64,000 nt of DNA from Paenibacillus albidus (GTDB taxonomy: Bacteria; Bacillota; Bacilli; Paenibacillales; Paenibacillaceae): positions 62,001-126,000 of the forward strand of contig NZ_BMKR01000004.1 of the NCBI RefSeq assembly GCF_014644435.1, read 5' to 3'. The notes beneath the pieces were generated by a model. The model searched no databases. It was not told the DNA's origin and worked only from the letters and a program-made list of their open reading frames with translations. Shown one piece after another: positions 1 through 8,678 of this stretch (its first letter is position 1; each line of letters begins with the position of its first letter). Made by a program: the position numbers and the translations under genes.

Positions 1-366
1 CTTAAGCGGCAGCTCGTCCAGTACAGAGGCTGTATTGACCTCATCCCAAAGGAACATCACATCACTTTTCAGCTGCTCATCGTTGCTCCATGAATCAGGA
101 AGGGCTTCAATGACTGTCCGAATCTCATCCATACTGCGGACGATCACCCGAATGCTTAGGCCGAAATCCTTGGCGATGGCTTGTTCGAGTACCTCAGGCA
201 GCTGCTCTTGCGGGTAGGTTTGACTTGCAAAAATAATATTGCCGGAATTAATGTAGGTTGTCACGGAAGTGAGTCCTGCTTGTTCAAAGGTTTCTTTCAG
301 CAGCTTCATGCTGATTTTGTTGTTGCCGCCCACGTTGATGCCCCTTAATAAGGCTACGTAAATCAT
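1..366 (-). CDS. DUF1697 family protein, 3' end cut by window edge
   Basis: The minus strand is open from an ATG at 366 to base 1 (122 residues, no stop), so the C-terminal third lies outside the window; DUF1697 proteins are usually about 180 residues. The N-terminus LLRGINVGG (residues 6-14) and INSGNIIF (39-46) are the family signature. The start is supported by AGGG six bases upstream of the ATG. The function of DUF1697 is not established. The gene is divergent from the DUF2625 gene at 541. Family assignment is confident; role unknown. Confidence 0.85.
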   Translation of the reverse strand, partial: MIYVALLRGINVGGNNKISMKLLKETFEQAGLTSVTTYINSGNIIFASQTYPQEQLPEVLEQAIAKDFGLSIRVIVRSMDEIRTVIEALPDSWSNDEQLKSDVMFLWDEVNTASVLDELPLK

Positions 367-540
367 ATGTATCCCTGCCTTTCGCTCTCAATATGATTTT
401 ATTATAGAAGCGGCCTGAACGAATGACAAATAATTGGAGATTAACCGGATGCTGAATACGGGTATATATGGAGAGGGTATGTCAGGAGTGAGAGGAAAGC
501 AGGATCGAGTAGAGATTGTAAACAGGAGAGGCGGAAGCTT

Positions 541-1197
541 ATGTACTCATTATCTGTAGAGGAACTTGTCGATGTGGAGAATCACGCTTGGGAGGAAGTC
601 AGAGAGCTGTTAAGCCAAGGAATAAGTACATATAGAACGATAACTGCGGAACCGGAAGCCGCCGCGAATACACTGGTTCGTCTGCAGGTGAGCACCAAGT
701 CATATTTGGGAGCTATTGCCTACGAGACCGGCGGGATTGTGTTTGAGCATGGGTGGATTTCGCTGCTTGGCGCGGGTGGAGACGGCATTTATGGCAGCTT
801 GACTTCGTGGAACGGGTTATCGGGTTTTGAGGATACCCCGGCACTTTGTGGGATGCTGATCGTGGCTTATGATATGGCGGGCGGGTTTTTCGGACTGGAT
901 ACAGGACGTTTTGGCCAGACGGGCCATATCTATTATTTTGCCCCGGATACATTGGAATGGGAATCTACTGAACTAACCTATTCCGGTTTCATCGGTTGGC
1001 TGGCTGAGGGGGATCTGAATCTGTTCTATGAAACGTTTCGCTGGGAGGGCTGGCAGGATGCTGTCGGCAACCTTCAGCCAGGCCAGGTGTTTAGCTATTA
1101 TCCGCCGCTGTGGACAGCAGAGGGCAGCGGTGAGCTCAGCAGCAAAGCGCCGATCATGGTAACGGAGGTCTGGAAAGCGGCAAGCAACGGGTCCTGA
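541..1197 (+). CDS. DUF2625 family protein
   Basis: A 218-residue soluble protein without signal peptide or membrane segment. The order of conserved blocks fits DUF2625: a GWISLLGAGG block near residues 71-80, a DMAGGFFGLD block near 111-120, YYFAPDTLEWE near 131-141 and the W-rich RWEGWQDAV near 168-176. The AGGAGAGG stretch upstream supports the ATG at 541. DUF2625 has no proven biochemical role. It is often seen near small immunity-like genes, and here it is followed by a broken small gene and an Imm22-like gene, so a place in a toxin-immunity or self/non-self array is possible but is inference. Confidence 0.75.
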   Translation: MYSLSVEELVDVENHAWEEVRELLSQGISTYRTITAEPEAAANTLVRLQVSTKSYLGAIAYETGGIVFEHGWISLLGAGGDGIYGSLTSWNGLSGFEDTPALCGMLIVAYDMAGGFFGLDTGRFGQTGHIYYFAPDTLEWESTELTYSGFIGWLAEGDLNLFYETFRWEGWQDAVGNLQPGQVFSYYPPLWTAEGSGELSSKAPIMVTEVWKAASNGS

Positions 1198-1285
1198 ACC
1201 TCTCTGCATACTTATGGCCGTGTGCTGATATTCACCGCAGCAAGTATGCAATCTGAAATTCTAAACGAACATGGAGTGAAAACAG

Positions 1286-1535
1286 ATGTACAAACTAGAA
1301 GACATTTGATTTCTTCTGTCTGACGGACACCATCGAGATGAAGATTGGGCGGCTCAAGCTGCTGCGCTTATCCGCTGAAGTGGATAATTACACGGATATC
1401 CTCATCGTATGGCATGCAGGCTCGCAAAAAATCGGTTACTACGATGTAGAACATCAGGAATACAAAGCTTTGGCCAAATTCGCGGATTTCATGGCCGATC
1501 CAGTGAAATATATTGGCCTACAACTTGACGGGTAA
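1286..1535 (+). pseudogene. Frameshifted small hypothetical gene
   Basis: An ATG at 1286 starts MYKLEDI and meets TGA at 1307. The other frame continues smoothly as FDFFCLTDTIEMKIGRLKLL from 1305 and runs to a stop at 1535. Removing one A at about 1304 joins both into an 82-residue protein with a normal beginning. The only in-frame ATG after the shift (1338) lies inside this sequence and has no ribosome binding site. The C-terminus (LAKFADFMADPVKYIGLQL) looks like a small soluble immunity-type protein, but I cannot name the family. It is either a real one-base insertion or a sequencing error. Confidence 0.55.
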
Positions 1536-1587
1536 CACAGAAGTAGCGGCAAAACATCTACAGTCCAACATTACAGGAGGTATTCAT

Positions 1588-1971
1588 ATGAGCGGAACAG
1601 AGCATCTGCAAAAACATCAGATTCACGTTTGGGTAGGCACTTATACCGGGGATGACGACACCTGGAGCCACTATTTCGACCAGGATGAATACGGAGCGGA
1701 TTGCGGGTTTTGTACAGACACGGGTATGGAATGGTTCGACTATGATTTTTTTGCCGAGTATAACGCAGGGGAAGTGCTTAAGGTTGAAGACGTCTTGCTT
1801 GAAGTGCCTTTCTCGGAACAGTTCGAGGACGAACTGTTTGCAGCTTGCCTCCAATATGGGGTAAAAAGAGCCACTCATTGTGTCAGCCTAATGGATTTTG
1901 ACGGCAGTGCCAAGCCCGGTCAAGCCTATAATCAACTGGTTTATGTCGGTGCATTCAAGGCAATGGCATGA
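1588..1971 (+). CDS. Immunity protein Imm22-like (DUF4284)
   Basis: The start at 1588 is chosen because ACAGGAGG stands seven bases upstream; the longer frame from 1513 would read through this site. The 127-residue acidic protein has the pattern of Imm22/DUF4284: IHVWVGTY at the N-terminus, a glutamate/aspartate-rich stretch with EYGADCGFCTDTGMEWFDYDF, and a C-terminal ATHCVSLMDFD. Imm22 proteins are predicted antidotes to nuclease-type polymorphic toxins; that is family knowledge, not shown here. The stop overlaps the next start by four bases (ATGA), so the two genes are translationally coupled. No toxin gene is visible next to it. Confidence 0.6.
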   Translation: MSGTEHLQKHQIHVWVGTYTGDDDTWSHYFDQDEYGADCGFCTDTGMEWFDYDFFAEYNAGEVLKVEDVLLEVPFSEQFEDELFAACLQYGVKRATHCVSLMDFDGSAKPGQAYNQLVYVGAFKAMA

Positions 1972-2615
1972 AGAGCGGCGCGGACTCGAACGTTCAGGTA
2001 CGCTCTGTTGTGTCTGAGGCCCTGCGGTTTCCGGGATCGCAGCACGAGAACATGGGGTATCGGCTGCATCTCCATAAACCGCAGTTGCTGGACGTGGTGC
2101 AGTATGATTGGGTGCAAATAACAGTGGGTACAGCCGGCACTTCCTCCTGGGCAGCTTTTAGGGCCGTGGTGATGGATTCTCGCCCCGAATCACTGCTGAT
2201 CTATGCCAGTCCACAATATGGTCCCCAGCTGCAGCACATGCAGAAACTCAAGCGGATATTCTCGCCTCTACAATCCATCCAAGGGGCGGAGCAGCTTATC
2301 GAGAGCTACGGCTATATGCCTCCGTTTCATTACCATGAAATTTCCTGTGTGGCCTGGGAGGTGACCGAGCGCGGTACAGACAAAAATCTGCTGCTGGCGA
2401 TTCTTTCCTCTCCCGCTGTCCCCGCCTCGCAGCACATTGTCTTCCGCTTTGACGGTGTCCATGAAGACAACCTTTCCCCGTTCGAGGATAAGAATGTGAT
2501 CCTCCAGCTTGATTTTTCATATGAAGGTGAAAGTATCCGGGTTAAATGTGATTCGGAGCAAGGATTTGGCGGACAATTTCTGTGCCGTTCTGTCAGCATT
2601 GGCCGGGACAGTTGA
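1968..2615 (+). CDS. Hypothetical protein coupled to the Imm22-like gene
   Basis: A 215-residue soluble protein starting inside the stop of the Imm22-like gene (ATGA overlap), which indicates one operon. It has no signal peptide, membrane segment or metal motif. The middle (residues 60-110) is mixed alpha/beta, and the C-terminal half (130-215) is rich in beta-type segments such as HIVFRFDGV and VILQLDFSYEGE. I do not recognise the family. Coupling to an immunity-like gene suggests a second immunity protein or a partner of the first, but this is inference from position only. Confidence 0.6.
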   Translation: MKSGADSNVQVRSVVSEALRFPGSQHENMGYRLHLHKPQLLDVVQYDWVQITVGTAGTSSWAAFRAVVMDSRPESLLIYASPQYGPQLQHMQKLKRIFSPLQSIQGAEQLIESYGYMPPFHYHEISCVAWEVTERGTDKNLLLAILSSPAVPASQHIVFRFDGVHEDNLSPFEDKNVILQLDFSYEGESIRVKCDSEQGFGGQFLCRSVSIGRDS

Positions 2616-2801
2616 ACTTCCAACTCCTTCGTTGCTGGTAGTTCAAGCTCTTTCTTTTTGTTAAAATAAGGGGGGAACGACCAGGCGGTTATACAGAGAA
2701 AGGAGCATAAGGCTACGGAATATTTACTAAAACGTCATTGGCCGGAATGGAATGGAACGATTCAGCAGCGCGCCGGAGGATGGAACAATACAACCTTTTT
2801 T

Positions 2802-3719
2802 GTGGAAAATAGAGCAAAGCGGGCGGTGCTGCGCATTTATAACACGCACAGGGACAAAGACAAGATCGAATTTGAACATGACATCTTACATGAGCTGGGC
2901 CAGCTGCCCTTATCATTTCAGGTACCCATGCCAATTCCGACGGAATCCGGTGTTACATTGGCACTTACGGAGGAGGGCAAATATGCCTGCCTGTTCAAAT
3001 ATATTGCAGGTGAATCTCCTGTGGCGGAAGATACCGGTTATGCCTTTTCTTTTGGCGAAGCGGCAGGGGAAATGTCCGCAGCTCTTGCAGCAGTAAATAC
3101 ACAGCTGTCGCCGGTGTATCGGCCCTATTATGAACTTCAGCACGCCTATCCGCTGTGCAGCAGGGACAGCATCCGGGAGTTGTGCCAACATCCGCCGGAA
3201 CCTTTGAGGGAGCTGCAGCTGGAGTTGAACGTTCTGCTCGAGGCTTATGAGGACATTGTTGATTCATTGAGTGAACTGGAGCAGCTGCCCCATCAGCTTG
3301 TGCATGGAGATCTGAATGCTTCCAATCTGCTGGTGGAGCGAGGCGATCCCGGGCAAGTGGCTGCGCTGCTGGATTTTGAGTTCTGTACCCGGGATGTGCG
3401 GGCGATGGAGCCGGCGGTCATTTTGTCGGGTTTTCTGGGGGAAGCCGGTGAAGAAGAGAAGGTTAAGGAATTCTGCCGGGGCTACAGCCGCCGGGTGCGC
3501 CTTGCTGAAGCTGAGATTGCCGCTTTCCCCACACTGATGAAGTTAAGAAAAGTGGATGTATTTCTGCATTTTGTAAGCCGCTTTCTGGAGGGGACCGATA
3601 AGTCGGAGGTACTGTGCGAGCAGGTAAAGCTGTTGTCCGCAGATATCCGGCAGCTCTCTGCCCGGAGCTTGGAGATGCAGGAGCAAATGAGGCAAGCGAT
3701 GATGGAAGAGAGGAAATGA
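2802..3719 (+). CDS. Aminoglycoside phosphotransferase-family kinase with no clear start
   Basis: APH/choline-kinase fold protein. The catalytic loop HGDLNASNLLV lies at about residues 168-178 counted from GTG 2802, followed by LDFEF (192-196), which carries the metal-binding Asp. Substrate unknown; such orphan kinases phosphorylate small alcohols or sugars, rarely drugs. The reading frame stays open upstream to a stop at 2667 and reads like family sequence (EYLLKRHWPEWNGTIQQR, then an aromatic and Gly-rich strand leading into FFVENRAKRAVLRIY), so GTG 2802 is very probably too far in. Yet no ATG, GTG or TTG exists in frame between 2667 and 2802. AAAGGAG at 2699-2705 is the best ribosome binding site. 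A rare start codon, a lost start or a base error are the options. Confidence 0.75.
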   Translation: MENRAKRAVLRIYNTHRDKDKIEFEHDILHELGQLPLSFQVPMPIPTESGVTLALTEEGKYACLFKYIAGESPVAEDTGYAFSFGEAAGEMSAALAAVNTQLSPVYRPYYELQHAYPLCSRDSIRELCQHPPEPLRELQLELNVLLEAYEDIVDSLSELEQLPHQLVHGDLNASNLLVERGDPGQVAALLDFEFCTRDVRAMEPAVILSGFLGEAGEEEKVKEFCRGYSRRVRLAEAEIAAFPTLMKLRKVDVFLHFVSRFLEGTDKSEVLCEQVKLLSADIRQLSARSLEMQEQMRQAMMEERK

Positions 3720-3727
3720 GAGCAGGA

Positions 3728-3753
3728 GCCGGGAGGAAATCCCGGCTTTTTTT
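3728..3753 (+). terminator. Intrinsic terminator after the APH-like kinase
   Basis: The stem GCCGGGA / TCCCGGC (3728-3734 with 3740-3746) is followed by seven T. It sits nine bases after the kinase stop and points with that gene. A second perfect inverted repeat (CCGTCCTTT / AAAGGACGG, 3817-3835) without a T run lies downstream of the opposing MFS gene. Confidence 0.85.
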
Positions 3754-3885
3754 GAAAATATAAGAATTTATATGTTTCACGCTATATATTATCCTTCTAT
3801 TTCTCGCTGAAACACCCCGTCCTTTAAAAGGACGGCGTAGCCGTTTTCACTTGGAATGCTTAATCGAATAGTTCTTTTCGTGCCA

Positions 3886-5112
3886 TCAATTTTTGCCGCT
3901 TCGTCTACGGTAGAGATGCAGGAGCAAATAGGAGACGGCAAATGCTGCTGTAACCAGCCATAAAGGGATACGCGGGTCCAGCTTGTACGCCCAACCGCCG
4001 ATGATGCCCGCAGGTGCAGTGAAGAGCAGGATCAGTACGGAGAGCATAGAGAAAACTTTAGCCCTTTTATCGTCGTCGATGGCATTCTGCACGGCAGCTT
4101 CCAGATAAGGTGAGCTGATCATGAGGCCCACTGCTGCCAGTATGGTGCTGAACCCAATCCAGACAAGGCTGGACGAAGGGTATACCACCAGCATTACATT
4201 CGACAGCGCGGAGAGTCCAAAGCCTGCCATCATAGAGCGATTGGCACTCTGATCAGGGATTTTGGGCATAAGCAGCCAAAGTGTCAGCAGCATAATTACG
4301 GAGGAAACTGCCGGAAACAGGGAAATGATGCCGCTCTCCAGCAACAAATAATCTGCCAGATACAGCGACAGATAGGTGGTCTTCAACGTCGCCTGAAAGT
4401 TGAACAGGATGTACACACCAAAGATCAGCAGCAGATTGCTGTCTGCCCACAGCTCACGGAAAGCGCCGCCATATTCGACCATGCTCTGCTTGAGTCCCAG
4501 CTCACGCGTTTCCAGACGTTTTTTGATCCCGGCTTCGGTTTCGCGGGTGGTTAAATGACGGCCCACGAATTGAAAGGTCATGAAAAGAAAAGCGAGCACA
4601 TACATGATCCGCATGCCCTGGACCATTCCGTAATGGTTCACGAGCAGGCCGCCCAGTGGTGCGAACAACCCGCCGATGACACTGATGATCTGCAGCAATG
4701 TGAACACATAAGTCCTGTCGGCGGGTCGGGTGTCTTCTACAATCAGGCAGTAAAAGGCAATATGCGGCACACGCTGGAAGCCGTTTATGACGGCAGCCGC
4801 CACAAAAAACCACAGGTTCTGCGAAAAGGCCCACAATAAAGTAGCCAAGCTCCAGCTAAGCAGGTCAAAATATAAAATAGCCCGCTTGCGTCCCAGACGG
4901 TCCGTTAAATATCCGCTGAGCAAAGAAGAGAACACCTGCACGATCAGTCCAATGGTGGTAATCCAGCCAATGTTCAACTCCGTCATCCCCAGCTCGTACA
5001 TATAAAGGGTGGCATAGGTGGAGAACATGCTGAACGGGATCAGGAAAAACGGCTCAAAGGCCAGACAGCCCCGGCTGTTTCCCTGCAGCCGGGCAAATAA
5101 AGGTCTTGCCAT
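3886..5112 (-). CDS. MFS transporter
   Basis: A polytopic membrane protein of about 408 residues with 11-12 hydrophobic segments. The conserved MFS loop between segments 2 and 3, GYLTDRLGRKRAIL, is clear. I place the start at the ATG at 5112 because GGAGG stands eight bases upstream; the in-frame ATG at 5133 has no ribosome binding site and would add seven residues. Many such transporters in Bacillales are orphan exporters, and no regulator or substrate gene is linked here, so the substrate cannot be predicted. The gene is divergent from the LRR gene at 5281 and convergent with the kinase. Confidence 0.85.
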   Translation of the reverse strand: MARPLFARLQGNSRGCLAFEPFFLIPFSMFSTYATLYMYELGMTELNIGWITTIGLIVQVFSSLLSGYLTDRLGRKRAILYFDLLSWSLATLLWAFSQNLWFFVAAAVINGFQRVPHIAFYCLIVEDTRPADRTYVFTLLQIISVIGGLFAPLGGLLVNHYGMVQGMRIMYVLAFLFMTFQFVGRHLTTRETEAGIKKRLETRELGLKQSMVEYGGAFRELWADSNLLLIFGVYILFNFQATLKTTYLSLYLADYLLLESGIISLFPAVSSVIMLLTLWLLMPKIPDQSANRSMMAGFGLSALSNVMLVVYPSSSLVWIGFSTILAAVGLMISSPYLEAAVQNAIDDDKRAKVFSMLSVLILLFTAPAGIIGGWAYKLDPRIPLWLVTAAFAVSYLLLHLYRRRSGKN

Positions 5113-5280
5113 AAGGTAATCCTCCAGGGTCATAATACAAATCTATTAAAAAGATAATTATATGATAAAGCCAATGACTCGGAAAGTGAATTTTTACGAG
5201 TGCAAAATCAACATGGAGTTATTTGCGTTCCAACAACGCAAATAGGATAATTAGCAGAATATAGGGAGAGGGGGACTACT

Positions 5281-6303
5281 ATGGGAGAAGAATGGGTTCA
5301 CTCGATGAGTGGCGTTCCTTGGACTTCAGCCAAAATGAATAAAGCTGTTCAAAAGCTGAGACACAGGGCTACAATTGGTTTTGCGTATGAGACAGACCAC
5401 GCGGACGATCTGGTCAAGCTGGATGAGCGGGTATTTGCCAAACGGCCGGATCTGATCCTGCATGTCTGGGCAACAGGGAAAAAAGGGGGATATTCGGAGG
5501 AATTCATGGAGTTGCTTGCGGGATTAAAGCATGTAAAGGCGCTGCAGCTGGATTTCCGGAAGGAACAGGATCTGAGCAAGCTGGAAGCCTTGAACAGGAT
5601 TGAATTCCTGCGTCTCCATACTGCCAAGCCGCTAAATCTTGATTTTATCCGGGCGTATAAGCAATTAAGGTTCCTGGAACTAAGGGGAGGATTTGTTGAT
5701 TTGACGCCGCTCGCGGATTGTATCCATCTGGATACGTTGATTCTAGGCTGCACGGTTAAGCAATTGGAATTTGCCCGGAATTTGCCGCTGATTTATTTGA
5801 TGCTGGATAACTGTAAAATAACTTGTCCGCTCGACGCGCTTGCCGGCTCGAAGCTGAAAATGCTGAGCTTGTCTTCCATCCCGAATCTGATTGACATTTC
5901 GGAACTTGGAGAGTTCAGGGAGCTGGCTTATTTAAGTTTGACTTTGTCCAAAGTAAAGCAGCTATGCGACTTCTCCAAGCTGGTGAACCTGCGGGAACTG
6001 GAATTAAAATATATGAAATCTCTGGAGTCGGTAGCGAGCATCTGGGCGGCCGACAGACTAGAGCAGCTGGTGTTGTCGGAAATAAATACGGGGATCAAGG
6101 CAGAGGCTTTTGCTGGACTTGCGCAAATGCAAAACCTTCGCCAGGTGGATTTCCAGTTCATTGATTTCAACAAAGGTCGTATTGCTGCGATGCGTAAACA
6201 TATGCAGGAGGCGGGCAAGGAACATCTTCTTTATGAGAACATTCCTGAGGACAAGCGGTTGAAGTCTATGGCGATTATGCATCTCTCCAGCATTTTGATG
6301 TAG
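5281..6303 (+). CDS. Leucine-rich-repeat-like cytoplasmic protein
   Basis: A 340-residue protein without signal peptide. From about residue 80 to 290 it shows a regular spacing of leucine-rich strands (for example LEALNRIEFLRLHT, YKQLRFLELRG, LKMLSLSS, LRELELKYM), the pattern of irregular LRR solenoids. A purine-rich AGGGAGAGGGGG precedes the ATG. LRR proteins of this kind mediate protein binding; the partner cannot be guessed. The gene is monocistronic, with a divergent MFS gene upstream and an AT-rich 200-base gap before the methyltransferase. Confidence 0.7.
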   Translation: MGEEWVHSMSGVPWTSAKMNKAVQKLRHRATIGFAYETDHADDLVKLDERVFAKRPDLILHVWATGKKGGYSEEFMELLAGLKHVKALQLDFRKEQDLSKLEALNRIEFLRLHTAKPLNLDFIRAYKQLRFLELRGGFVDLTPLADCIHLDTLILGCTVKQLEFARNLPLIYLMLDNCKITCPLDALAGSKLKMLSLSSIPNLIDISELGEFRELAYLSLTLSKVKQLCDFSKLVNLRELELKYMKSLESVASIWAADRLEQLVLSEINTGIKAEAFAGLAQMQNLRQVDFQFIDFNKGRIAAMRKHMQEAGKEHLLYENIPEDKRLKSMAIMHLSSILM

Positions 6304-6513
6304 AGATACATGGGGAGAAGCTAAATTACAACTGCAACGGGTACTTCCGTTTTTGGCTTGCAACATGATTTGGGCAAAAAAAATCGCCCCTAAATGTGGC
6401 GGAAGTGTGAATTTTATAAAATTACTGCTTATATTATACCATAAAAATACAAAAAAATCAAGTATTGTTTCACTCACCCTCTTAATGCTACAACTGAGAT
6501 GAGGTGATGGAGA

Positions 6514-7428
6514 ATGGAAAATAAAAGTTTAACTGCGCTCGTCAGTGCGTTCTCAAGAGCGTATCACGCAGAGCATAATCAGATCAAAATTTTTGATGAT
6601 CAACTGGCCAGACAACTATTGACCGATGAGGAATACGAGAATATTGCCAGCAATATGTCACAGGCGATTGCTTTTTTCCAGCCCGGGTTTGCTGGTTCAC
6701 AGGAGCAGGCGCTGCGCAGAATCGTTGATCATCAACTGTCTCCATCTCCACTTGGCAGGGCAGCATTTGCTGAACAGGCACTTGCGGTTGCCGCCACATT
6801 GGGTGCCAGACAATATATTGTTTTTGCCGCAGGTTACGACACCTTCGCTTACCGCCAGCCGGAGTGGGCAGCGAAGCTGCAAATCTTTGAAATCGATCAT
6901 CCTGCTACTGCAGCCGACAAACGCAGACGTGTATCGGCCCTGCATTTGGATGCGCCGTCCAATCTGCACTGCATTTCAGCCGACTTTCGTGATCCGGATT
7001 GGCAGGACCGTGTGCTGGCCAACCCCGCTTTTGACCCTGCTCTAATCAGCTTTAGCAGCTTGCTGGGAATCAGCTATTATTTACCCAAGGATGTGTTTAA
7101 GCAATTCTTGTCAGCGATTGCTTCATTGCTCCCGACCGGCAGCAGCATCGTCTTTGATTATCCCGATGAGCAGACGTTCACGTCGCAGGCAGGTGAACGG
7201 GCGCAGAAGCAGGTGATGATGGCCGCGCGGGCAGGGGAGCCCATGCAGGCAAGCTATTCTTATTCGGAGCTGGAGCAGATGTTGGAAGAGGCCGACATGC
7301 TTATCTATCAGCATTTGACTCCTGTAGAAATTACCGGACAACTGTTTCACGCCTACAATGACAGCCAGCCTGCACATAAAATAACGGCATTCGATAATGT
7401 GAACTACTGTTTGGCGGTTAAACGATAA
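6514..7428 (+). CDS. Class I SAM-dependent methyltransferase, leucine carboxyl methyltransferase (LCM) type
   Basis: A 304-residue soluble enzyme. The LCM/TIGR00027-like features are GRAAFAEQ (81-88), the SAM-binding motif I FAAGYDTFAYR (104-114), the acidic strand FEIDHPATAADKRRR after it, and SSLLGISYYL in the second half. Family members methylate carboxylates or small polyketide-like products; bacterial substrates are mostly unknown. The start has GAGGTGATGGAGA upstream. It is a single gene that ends at a bidirectional terminator shared with the opposing oxidoreductase. Confidence 0.8.
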   Translation: MENKSLTALVSAFSRAYHAEHNQIKIFDDQLARQLLTDEEYENIASNMSQAIAFFQPGFAGSQEQALRRIVDHQLSPSPLGRAAFAEQALAVAATLGARQYIVFAAGYDTFAYRQPEWAAKLQIFEIDHPATAADKRRRVSALHLDAPSNLHCISADFRDPDWQDRVLANPAFDPALISFSSLLGISYYLPKDVFKQFLSAIASLLPTGSSIVFDYPDEQTFTSQAGERAQKQVMMAARAGEPMQASYSYSELEQMLEEADMLIYQHLTPVEITGQLFHAYNDSQPAHKITAFDNVNYCLAVKR

Positions 7429-7436
7429 TTTGCTGT

Positions 7437-7465
7437 AAAAAGCCCCCGTAGGTCGCGGGCTTTTT
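7437..7465. terminator. Bidirectional terminator between methyltransferase and oxidoreductase
   Basis: The stem AAAAAGCCC / GGGCTTTTT provides T runs in both directions and lies between the two convergent stops (7428 and 7473). Confidence 0.85.
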
Positions 7466-7472
7466 GCCTTTA

Positions 7473-8453
7473 TTATTCCGCAGGGGAAGGCTCCAAGCTT
7501 AGGATCACATTTCCTTTTTTATGTCCTTTTTCCACATACCTGTGAGCCTCGGCACACTCTTCGAGCGGATAACGTCTGTCTATTACCGATTGTAGCTTCC
7601 CCGCCTCAACAAGCGCTTTAAGGAAGACCAGATTTTCTTTACTCTGTCTTAGGCCTGCAGCCGTAAACATCGCTTTTTTGCTGCCGATTTTTGAAGTCCA
7701 TAACATCTGGAGCATAATTCCCAGTGAAGGGGCAGTGGAGAGATAGACACCCTTTGGTTTTAGCGAGCTTTTGCAGCGTGAATATGAATTTTTGCCTACC
7801 GCATCAAAAATAATGTCATAGGTCTGACCATTTTTGGTGAAATCCTCTTGGGTATAATCAATTACTTTGGCAGCTCCCAGGGATTTAACTAATCCAAAAT
7901 TCGCGGCACTGCATACCCCGGTAACCTCTGTACCGAAGTATTTGGCGAGTTGGACTGCATAAGCCCCGACTGCTCCAGAAGCACCATTAATAAGAACTTT
8001 TTGTCCACGCTGAATCTTTGCAGCATCTCTAAGGAAAATCAATGCTGTTAACGCCCCGTCACAGACGCCGACGGCTTCAGCATAGCCCATATTGGCCGGT
8101 TTTGTAGCCAGCGTTTCGTTTTCACTCAGACATTTGTATTCGGCATGAGCACCGAAGCTTTTTGGACTAACTCCAAAAACCTGGTCACCTTCTTTAAATA
8201 ACTTTACGTTTTTGCCTATGGATTCAATTTCACCGGCCAGTTCTACCCCCAATATTGCATTTTTTGGTCTTCTGAAACCATACATTAATCGGACAGCAAA
8301 GGGGTCGGCCTTGCGGAAAGCACAGTCAGAAGGAGTTACAATTGCTGCATGTATTCTTATCCGTACTTCATCGTCCTTGGGTACAGGTAAGGCTTCCTCC
8401 TTGAGCTGAAGAACTTCCGGTGTTCCGTATTTTGTACATACGATGGCTTTCAT
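7473..8453 (-). CDS. Zinc-independent MDR alcohol dehydrogenase / quinone oxidoreductase-like
   Basis: A 326-residue medium-chain dehydrogenase/reductase. The N-terminal GroES-like domain includes LGVELAGEIESIGKNV. The NADPH-binding Rossmann motif is GASGAVGAYAVQLAKYFG at about 152-169. The Cys/His ligands of zinc-dependent alcohol dehydrogenases are absent, so a quinone or enone reductase role is more likely. The start overlaps the stop of the upstream XRE regulator by four bases, so regulator and enzyme are co-transcribed after the membrane-protein gene. A redox or electrophile-detoxification role is plausible, but the substrate is unknown. Confidence 0.8.
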   Translation of the reverse strand: MKAIVCTKYGTPEVLQLKEEALPVPKDDEVRIRIHAAIVTPSDCAFRKADPFAVRLMYGFRRPKNAILGVELAGEIESIGKNVKLFKEGDQVFGVSPKSFGAHAEYKCLSENETLATKPANMGYAEAVGVCDGALTALIFLRDAAKIQRGQKVLINGASGAVGAYAVQLAKYFGTEVTGVCSAANFGLVKSLGAAKVIDYTQEDFTKNGQTYDIIFDAVGKNSYSRCKSSLKPKGVYLSTAPSLGIMLQMLWTSKIGSKKAMFTAAGLRQSKENLVFLKALVEAGKLQSVIDRRYPLEECAEAHRYVEKGHKKGNVILSLEPSPAE

Positions 8454-8677
8454 AAATACTCCTCCTTATTGTCTAAAAAAAACACTTCTTCGAGCGGTGA
8501 GTTGAAGACGAGCGCAATCCGAAAAGCCAATTCGAGAGAAGGGGAGTATTTTTCCTTTTCGATGGATACAATGGTCTGCCTGGTTACCCCTACTTTTTCA
8601 GCCAATTGTTGTTGTGTCATCTCATTATGTTCAAATCGTAATTTCCGAACGTTGCTGCGAATAAGCAATTTACCCAT
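8450..8677 (-). CDS. Small XRE-family transcriptional regulator
   Basis: A 75-residue single-domain helix-turn-helix protein: MTQQQLAEKVGVTRQTIVSIEK is the two-helix DNA-binding core, and the C-terminus NSPLEEVFFLD is typical of the YgzD/YozG-like small regulators. I choose ATG 8677 because GGAGAGG lies eight bases before it; the in-frame GTG at 8686 is part of that site. It follows the membrane protein directly, their ends overlapping or abutting. Such regulator/membrane-protein pairs are common in Firmicutes and often self-regulate, which is inference here. Confidence 0.85.
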   Translation of the reverse strand: MGKLLIRSNVRKLRFEHNEMTQQQLAEKVGVTRQTIVSIEKEKYSPSLELAFRIALVFNSPLEEVFFLDNKEEYL

Positions 8678-8678
8678 T

